NCBI RefSeq assembly: GCF_902167145.1
Contig: NC_050104.1
Span: 96,793,849-96,857,848 of the forward strand
Origin: Zea mays
Taxonomy: Eukaryota; Streptophyta; Magnoliopsida; Poales; Poaceae
Length of the DNA: 64,000 nt
Direction of reading: 5' to 3'
The translations under genes were made by a program, and so were the position numbers. Shown piece by piece: positions 57,338-64,000 of this stretch. Each line of letters begins with the position of its first letter. Position 1 is the stretch's first letter. Under the pieces are notes generated by a model. The model saw only the letters and a program-made list of their open reading frames with translations, had not been told where the DNA came from and did not search any database.

Positions 57338-57892
57338 GCCTTCCCCCCTTAAAGGAATCTCGTCCCGAGATTCGGGTCGGAGTCCTCCCGGGGTGAAGCG
57401 AAGGGTGAGACTTACTTGAAGTGGGTGCTTTATTTATTAAGGCAACTGCTCTTCGAATGTCATTTTCTTTGCAACTTCAGAAGGAAGTCCTTTTAACTTT
57501 AGTTCTATAATTAACTCATTCTAATTTAAGATCATTTTTTTGAAATTTAGATTCGAAGGACAGGAGGAGCGGTTGGGCATGATTACGTACCAATTTCCTT
57601 AGGTAGGCAATCGGGGAAGTTGGAACGCAGGAATTCCTCAGTCTCCCAAGTAGCCTCTTCCTTTGAGTGATTACTCCATTGGATCTTATACATCTTGATC
57701 GATTTAGCCCGAGTTGATCTTTCTTTGCAATCTAGAACCTTGGAAGGGTACTCTTAGATCTGGCTCTATCTCCAATTCTGGTTCTGCTATGATCTCGGTC
57801 GGCAATCGAACACACTTCTTCAGCTGGGATACATGGAACACATTGTGGGTGGCAGACATTTTTGGAGGTAACTTCAATTTGTATGCCACGGG
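57338..57892 (-). pseudogene. pol: Pol C-terminus and polypurine tract of the minus Del element
   Basis: Minus frame VAYKLKLPPKMSATHNVFHVSQLKKCVR...EIEPDL is the typical end of the integrase of Del/Tekay-type elements. A frameshift after EPDLR moves the rest (YKIQWSNHSKEEATWETEEF) into another frame. The polypurine tract AAGGGGGGAAGGC (57350-57338) precedes the LTR start TGTGACACC at 57337. The gene is cut at 57893 by the plus Del element. Confidence 0.8.
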
Positions 57893-60800
57893 TGTAAAAC
57901 CCCAGGTGTTACTTAGGGTTTTCACTCAAGACTACACAAGTAAAGCCCATCATCACATGTGGTTTAATTTGAGCAAAGTACACCAAACTTAGAAATCAAG
58001 ATCCTAAGTAAGTGCAACCCATCTTAGAAGTCATGCCTTGGCTTATCATGCACATATAGTGGGGAGAATTGCCCAAAACCCTAATTCAAACCCCTTTGGA
58101 CAATTGGAGCCCTAGAAGTAAGTATGACCAAAAGGCTATGAAAACCACATGATCATGACTTGGGCCAATTATAAAAGTTGTAGTACACTTAATACCCTAC
58201 AAAAAATAGTAAGAAAGTGACCCCAAAAAGGTTTTAGAAAAACCCCAAAAGGTTCACCCAAGGGAAAAACCTAAGGGAGAAATCAGAATTTTGCTAAGTC
58301 CAAAACCAACCCTCTTCCAAAGATCAAACTTGTTCACCTTTTTTCAAACTTCAAAACCACTTGACCCAATTGACAAAGTGGCGCCTAAAGACCTCTAGAA
58401 CACCCTGGAAAAGTTTGAACCCAACCCTAAGTTGTTTGACATGACTTGGCACGAGTTTTGTCTTGGTGTGGACAGCTAGGACAGAGCCAACTTTCCACCC
58501 CCATATCTCTCAAACCCGACCACATCTCCCCTTGGAAATCACATGAACTAGGTAGCCCTAAAGTGCAGGGAAGAGATCTCTCAAAGGTCTTAGGGCAAGA
58601 TTCGCACGTTTGGCTGCTCAGCAGGGGATAGAACAAGAGCAGAAACAAACCTCCACGTGTTCGACGTGCACTGAGCTCGCCAGAGCATGCCCGACGCCCG
58701 CCCCCGCATGCCCCGCGTTGCGGCAAGCCGAGCCGGCGCCGTTGCCCGCGCCCGCGCCTATAAAGCCACCAGAGACTTCGACCGTACTACCCCGCACGCG
58801 CTAGTCCTCACTGGAGCACTAGATCACCGGCATTGCCCCGCGCGCGGCGTACCCGCGGCCACCCGATCCCCCGCCACCGTAGACTGGCCAGCAGAGCCTC
58901 TCCCAACCCCGTCCGACCCTCAGAGTAGACCCTGCGTGCCTCGGTGAAGCTCCCCGAGCGAGGAATCAAACTTTGCCTCGCCGGAGAAGCCAATTCACGG
59001 TCGCCGGACTTCACCCGACCGCCAGCAAGCGTAGACCGAGCGCCACGGTAAGTCATTCTCCGATTCCTTGCACGAGTCGATTGCTTGACATCCCGTGAAG
59101 CTCCCCGTGCCCTTGGATTGACCGGTATCGCCGTGGTTAGGCCGGAGTACTCGCCGCCGATGAGTTCACCCGCCTGCGCACGTGAACCGGCCGATTCCGG
59201 CCACCACCGTCGTCGAGCCGTACCTCGCTGTGACCGCAAGAACCTCCCGGAGCCAACCCCGCCCTTCACCGGACCTCCCTCGCCGCCGGTAAGCCACGCC
59301 GCCCTGTTTACTCCTGCGAATACTATTTAAATAAGGGGAGGGACCTAGGGGGAGAAGAGATAAAGGCTAGGGGGATTTTTGAAGTGTCAGCGACTCAAAG
59401 GAATAGTGGCACAGGGGTATAAATGAAGGGATTGTTTTAGAAAGAACCCAGGGTCTTCGATGCAAAGTGGTTTTCCAGAAAACCTTTTTAATAATTCTGA
59501 TTTAAATATAAACAGAACTTGAAAAATTCATAACTTCAGTTTTGTTCACCTAAATCAAGTCAAACCAAATTTGCCAGATTTTAAATAATGTAAACTACTC
59601 AGGAAAAATATAAAACCCCTAAGTGTTGCAGCAGACTTCAAAGTTTTGATTTAAATGATTATCTGATCAAAAGCTAAAAGAAATAGGGAAAAATAGCTAC
59701 ACTATTAGACTCAGGTTAAGAAAATTCAGAGAAGTACTTAATCCCTTCCTAACCTGTTTAAAAATATTAAACCCCTCTGTACACCAAATTAAGGTAGAGT
59801 TTGCCATTTAAATCATTTTCAGCTTAAAGTTAAAGAAAATAAAATAGGTAGTTTAAAATAAGAACCAGGGAGCACCCACATTTTTGTTAGCTCCCTTATT
59901 CAATATAGTTCACTAGAAAATTTTGTTAGACCTTTGTTTAGTACAAAAAACATGAGATACCTTTTATTTTAGGAAAACAAGGTAAACTTAGAAAAACCCT
60001 AAAAAAATAACCCTGAGGAGAAAACACCCCAAACCTTGGGACAACAAATGTTTTATTATTCTAAGCATAGAAAAATTATGAGTTCTGTTGTTTGACTTTT
60101 TTCAAATAACAAGTTAGTTGTAAGTGTCTTTTTAGCATTAAACATTAGAAAATCCTAACTAAATAACCACTAAGTAGCCCTCTGTGATTTTTGGCATGGA
60201 AGCATGTTATTACCTATAGATACCAGCAAAAATGACTCTTAGTGTAGAACCCACCCCTAGGTAAGAATTGTAGTGAAAAGTGACCCCTTTGCCCCAACTG
60301 TTGTTATTTTTGTCCATGGCATATTCTAATTATTCTGGACCTCAAATTTATAGGACAGACTACACAGACCAATAGTAAGCCACTGTAATGTTTTTCAGAA
60401 TTTTTGGAAAAATTTAAATCACTGTTGTAGTTCAAACCCACCCTAAAATCATAAATAGAAAATGAAAAGGGGAATTAATAGTGGAAACTAATGTTACCCT
60501 AACCACACCAGCAAAACCCCTTGAGTGCCTACTAAAACATTTAAGGGGCAATCCAAGTCTTAATCCATTATGCTTAGGCAAAATCTCAAACCTAAATTGG
60601 TAAGCATAAACCACTAAGAGCCTCTTATAACAAGGAAACCCTAAGTTATTAACTGACTTAGTTTTTCTTCACTAGGCATAATTGTTACCAAAATTCTACA
60701 TACCATAGCATACATATGTCTCATTCATTGCATTTGATAGATTGTAACCTCGCGGACGGAGAATACATCCTCGTGCCGGAGCAAGGAGTTGCTCAGGAGG

Positions 60801-62263
60801 TAGCCCCGGATCCAGCACCAGAGCCTGCCATCGAGGATCTGCCTGCCCCAGCTTTGGAAGGCAAGGCCCGGTTTTATGCATAACCAGTTCTATATATTAT
60901 TTAACTACACTTAATGATTGTAGGCTTGTATTGTGCACTTAAGTGTAGGAGTTGCCTAAAACCCTAGTTGCATTACCTCAGGATTTCCCTTTGAGATGAA
61001 TACTAGTATGCTAGATCGAGTAGCTGCTTTACTAATTAGGGATCTCGGTAGAAGTCGAGTGATTTTTCTAGCACTCGCGCGAGGTCAGAAATTGGCTGTA
61101 TCCATTTTTATATCGGAATGATGATGGTCTATGGACAACGATCCATGGGGATGCGTTGTCTACAAGACGGAAATTGGAATAAGGATTAAGGTGTGGTACC
61201 GTGTGTCAAGCGTTTGAACGTACTAAGCACATGCCGAGAAATATGGTAAATCGGTAAGCCTAGTACCTGATTGAACCTGGCAGCAGACTTTACCCCTCAT
61301 GCGACCTGAGATGTGGTCTCCCATTCCAGTTATGGTGGGTACAAGTGCGGTCACTGCACGACGGCAGTCGGGGACAGTGAGGCATTGTATGCCAAGGCGG
61401 TGAGCCCTGATCTGCTGACGGGGAATCGATGGGGATGGTTGATGTGTGTGGGAATTGAGTGCCTCGCCACGTCGTGTGTTTAGGTTTACCTTGCAAGGAT
61501 AAAAACTCGATTCGAATCGTCTGCTTCTCGCAGCTAATGAGACTGCTTGATCCATGCTGCTACATTGAGTAACAAGTGGAAATGTGATGACTTGGCAAAA
61601 GTTGTTGATTGCTAAATGTTTGATACCATGTATGGTTAGATAGGTATACATTTAGTCTTAAGAGATTCACACTAAAATTTGAAAAAGCTAAAACTTGATT
61701 TTTAGACTCAGCTAGTGCTTTTGGCAACCAAACCCCTCAGCCAAACAGCTGCATGTCTTGAGGTAGAAGAGTAGAATCCTCACACCGGGTAAGTCTAGCT
61801 GAGTATTAGTATACTCAGCCTTGCTTGTGCCATAATTTTTACAGGTTCTCTGGAGGACATGGTTGCTGGAGTGACTTGGCCGTCCATCTTGCCACCGGGT
61901 TGGACAATCGAGTGGGACCCCACCTCGGCTAAGGAGGAGCATGAGGAGTGATGGGATAGGCTTCCCCATCTCTCTGTTTACTTATTGTTAGTTTTATTCC
62001 GCTGCATTCCGAACAATGATCTCCACTTTTGCTAAAACTCCGATGTTGATGTAATAATTTGATACTCCTTATTGTATGGTTTTATGCTTTATTGTATTTG
62101 CTCTATGCCTCACCATCGAGTGAGTACGTGGTACTTGATCCTGTTAGTGGCCTCATCGGACTAGATCCGAGGGACTGACGTGTTATTCCTATTTAAGTGT
62201 GGTCTAGACTCTAAGGCAGGACTTAGGCACTTAAGTTGGAATAATTCGGGCGGTTCCGCCACA
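57893..62263 (+). repeat. Del-type 5' LTR (plus)
   Basis: 4371 bp, TGTAAAACCCCAGGTG...GGTTCCGCCACA. TATA box CCTATAAAG in GC-rich sequence (about 58757). A GC-rich block continues to 59288 (CGCCGCCG|GTAAGCC), then AT-rich sequence to about 60700, a short conserved ORF, and an end block rich in motifs shared with 33210-34500. Its reading frames in the GC-rich block are not convincing genes. Confidence 0.85.
60716..60883 (+). CDS. Short ORF inside the Del LTR, copy 2
   Basis: 55-aa ORF, ATG at 60716, MSHSLHLIDCNLADGEY... to EGKARFYA and TAA. Aligned with the ORF at 34817-34593 it keeps frame and stop. Several differences are synonymous (TGT/TGC, AAC/AAT, GCG/GCT, GAA/GAG, CCG/CCT). Acidic, Pro-rich middle; no known domain. 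It would lie in the transcribed leader of the genomic RNA. Confidence 0.5.
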   Translation: MSHSLHLIDCNLADGEYILVPEQGVAQEVAPDPAPEPAIEDLPAPALEGKARFYA

Positions 62264-62265
62264 GC

Positions 62266-62277
62266 TAGTATCGGAGC
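62266..62277 (+). other. Degenerate primer binding site of the plus Del element
   Basis: TAGTATCGGAGC, two mismatches to the tRNA-Met complement TGGTATCAGAGC, two bases after the LTR end. Confidence 0.75.
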
Positions 62278-62679
62278 TCGTACCACCACAGAGAAATCAG
62301 TAAATTATAAATACCATCCTTTTCAAAGTAAAACTTGATAGAGACAAACGTTGGATAGGTCGTAGGACGATCAGGATAGACCTAGGACATGAAGCATTAG
62401 GATAATAGAGGGGTAGCTAGGTGGCTATTTGAGTAAGCCCTACAGGCTACTATAAGGGATGGGAGTTCTTCCCTAATCCCTCTAAATTGAAATGAGGTCG
62501 TTTAGGACGAGCATGCATGCATCCTTATTTAAACTACTTGATAATTGGGTAAGAACTTTAATACACAATAATGACAGATTAAGTACACCTAGTGCCATTG
62601 TCGTAGTTATAGAGAGGCTAAGTTGTGATCCCTTTTTTTATAGTTCATTTTCTTTTTACTTACGCTTAACCGTACAAAG

Positions 62680-63549
62680 ATGACTTCTCACGGATCCTCG
62701 GACGAAGGGAATGCACAGTCCCACACAGACGGACTTGCACGAGAGGGTTTCCCCCGTATCTTGTGGGAGGTACTTCAGGGAGCTGGTTCCACGACGCCTC
62801 CCCAGTACGCGGTGAAGCTGTTTGAGAAGCACCGAGTGCCCCGCTGTAGGGTGAGGATGACCCTAGAGCCTCATCCCTTACAGCCACGCTAGCGTTCGTT
62901 AGATTCCGAGTCTTTTGGATACAGGGCTGAGGATACTATCGAGGCGATTGCTCTTCACGGACTGACCACCTTCTGTGGTTTCCACCCCTTGGAGTTGTCC
63001 ACTCACCCCATTGGTTTGTTCCCCGCGGAGAAGGAGGACGACCCAATGTGGAAGAACCGAGTGGAGCATGCCAAGGATATATGGGCTATCTACCCAGGTC
63101 AGACTGCTCACTTGACGGTGCGGTGCATGAATGCCCTGTATCGTCTGCAAGTGATGCGAGGAGAGGCAATGTCTCATCTGATGGCATTGTTGGAGGCTAC
63201 CAAGATCACCTTGGATAACAGAGAGGAGCTTGTGGTAGACTTGTCCACTGAGATGGTGGAGAAGGACCTACAAGTGGAACATATGTCCAACAAAATCCAG
63301 GAGCTTGAGGAGCTAGTGGGAACTAGGGAGAACACCATTGAGGTTCTCGAGGATCAGCTCATCAACACTCAGCAGCAACTCGCGGAAGCTAACCAGCATC
63401 TGGATATGCACCACCAGAAGATCCAGGACATGGAGGCCAACGAGGATGTCGACATCGAGGGAGGAGAGGAGCCTGCCTCTAGCTTGGACACTGCTGACTC
63501 AGGGAGACCACCTTCCCCCGAGTCGAGTGTTGCCTCGTTTGCTCTCTAG
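62680..63549 (+). pseudogene. Additional ORF upstream of gag in the plus Del element
   Basis: 290-codon frame starting MTSHGSSDEG. It is broken once by TAG at 62890 (QPR|stop|RSLDSE) and otherwise open. The first half is a compact region (FCGFHPLELSTHPIG, HAKDIWAIYPGQ). The second half, about residues 165-250, is a predicted coiled coil with heptad Leu/Ile/Met and many Glu/Gln. The protein ends SSVASFAL. It is not gag, which starts separately at 63850. Extra ORFs before gag (orf0) are known from rice RIRE3/RIRE8-type elements as I recall; the function is unknown. Confidence 0.7.
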
Positions 63550-63849
63550 GCCGCAGAGATAGAGTTAGAAGTCTGTGGCGGTAGAACTCCTCGAGGCTAG
63601 CTTAGCTTTTGTGCCCCTAGGGTACTAGGCTAGATAGAGTTGAGTCTTTTGAGTTACTGATGTAATCGCAACAAACTCCTTTGAAAGATGGATGATGAAT
63701 GATGTCGGCTTTAAATCGATGAAGAAAAGCTTTATGTCATTTTTATGAATTATGCAAAAAAAAGTAGTAGTTTCATCCTTGCAAATCTTTCACCGTGTAT
63801 GAACTCTGACATCAACAATGTGATATTGAGAATATCCATGATTTTTCAG

Positions 63850-64000
63850 ATGGCAGGAAGAGCGCGTCATGGACAGAATGAACGCATTCCTCCACCACCG
63901 CCACCGTCTCCTACTCTGCAAGAGCTGATGGCTCAGCAGAACGAGATCTTACGACAGTTGGCTCAGCGGCAGCCGCCACCTCAGCATTATGGTGGTGGTG
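63850..64000 (+). CDS. gag: Gag of the plus Del element, N-terminus (cut by window edge)
   Basis: ATG at 63850 inside TTTTTCAGATGGCAGG. The translation begins MAGRARHGQNERIP, then a proline run and LQELMAQQNEILRQLAQRQ, the usual start of Del/Tekay gag in grasses with its Pro/Gln-rich N-terminus. It is open to the window edge (50 codons). The TTTTTCAG just before the ATG is a good splice-acceptor match. Confidence 0.75.
   Translation, partial: MAGRARHGQNERIPPPPPPSPTLQELMAQQNEILRQLAQRQPPPQHYGGG

Larger units (their letters stand above)
33210..57892 (-). mobile_element. Del/Tekay-type Gypsy element, minus strand (3' end), split by Huck-like copy 2
   Basis: Pol C-terminus (57892-57354), polypurine tract (57350-57338) and a very long 3' LTR. 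The LTR starts with TGTGACACCCC at 57337, is interrupted at 57309/37873 by Huck-like copy 2, and ends ...CTGCCACA at 33210. The remaining LTR sums to about 4.7 kb. The upstream part of the element lies beyond the plus-strand Del element that broke pol at 57893. Confidence 0.8.
57893..64000 (+). mobile_element. Del/Tekay-type Gypsy element, plus strand (5' part)
   Basis: 5' LTR 57893-62263, primer-like site, extra ORF and the start of gag; the rest lies beyond the window. It inserted into the pol end of the minus Del element, with candidate target duplication ACGGG at 57888-57892. The two Del elements face away from each other, so their LTRs form a long inverted repeat. Confidence 0.83.

Noticed and set aside
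58610..59330. Pro/Arg/Ala-rich ORFs in the GC-rich block of the Del LTR, with counterparts at 36385-36956
   Set aside because: Partly similar between the two LTRs, but the similarity does not favour one frame and indels break it. GC-rich sequence gives long open frames by chance.

Overview
This window looks like an intergenic retrotransposon cluster from a large grass genome, most likely maize (Zea mays) or a close relative. The evidence is nested LTR retrotransposons whose gag and pol proteins and LTR termini resemble the maize Copia families Ji/Opie (SIRE/Maximus lineage), Huck-like Gypsy elements (Tat lineage, rich in CGAAG/CTTCG) and Tekay/Prem1-like Gypsy elements (Del lineage, LTRs over 4 kb). 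Family names come from memory and were not checked by search. There is no bacterial gene organisation, CRISPR array or rRNA. Only one stretch, near 10.1-10.5 kb, looks like an ordinary plant gene.

Layout. At 1-7125 two minus-strand Ji/Opie-like elements are nested: A (1-3395) sits at the gag-pol junction of B (3396-7125), and B sits in a plus-strand LTR whose end is at 7875. At 7876-11040 there is a low-copy-looking island with an LTR-like segment, a MITE remnant, a small serine-rich-type gene and a 33-bp tandem repeat. At 11041-22390 an old Gypsy gag-protease relic is split by a complete minus-strand Copia element E (11511-20800, target duplication GCTAC). At 22391-24070 there is AT-rich sequence without genes, followed by a truncated LTR. 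At 24336-31505 lies a minus-strand Huck-like element with gag and an antisense gene but no pol.

At 31506-33209 there is a Copia-like 3' internal remnant. From 33210 a minus-strand Del-type LTR begins. It is split by a Huck-like element (37874-57308) that has pol and the antisense gene but almost no gag. Inside that element's integrase sits Copia element F (42392-52250, target duplication GTATC). F in turn carries two solo LTRs, at 45376-46638 (GTTGT) and 48527-49143 (ATGGA). From 57309 the Del minus element resumes with its LTR start and pol end. That pol end is broken at 57893 by a plus-strand Del element, whose LTR (57893-62263), extra upstream ORF and gag start run off the right edge.

Insertion order, oldest to youngest, in the right half is: Copia remnant, Del minus, Huck-like copy 2, Copia F, solo LTRs. 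Almost every coding region is damaged. The exceptions are the 801-codon gag of B and the open part of the gag of A. The most interesting biology is (i) an antisense gene inside both Huck-like elements with introns conserved in position, phase and length and its own TATA-like boxes, (ii) a short ORF inside the Del LTRs with changes concentrated at third codon positions, and (iii) clusters of a variable-spacer inverted repeat (CACCGGAC-n-GTCCGGTG) just upstream of the TATA box in several Copia LTRs.
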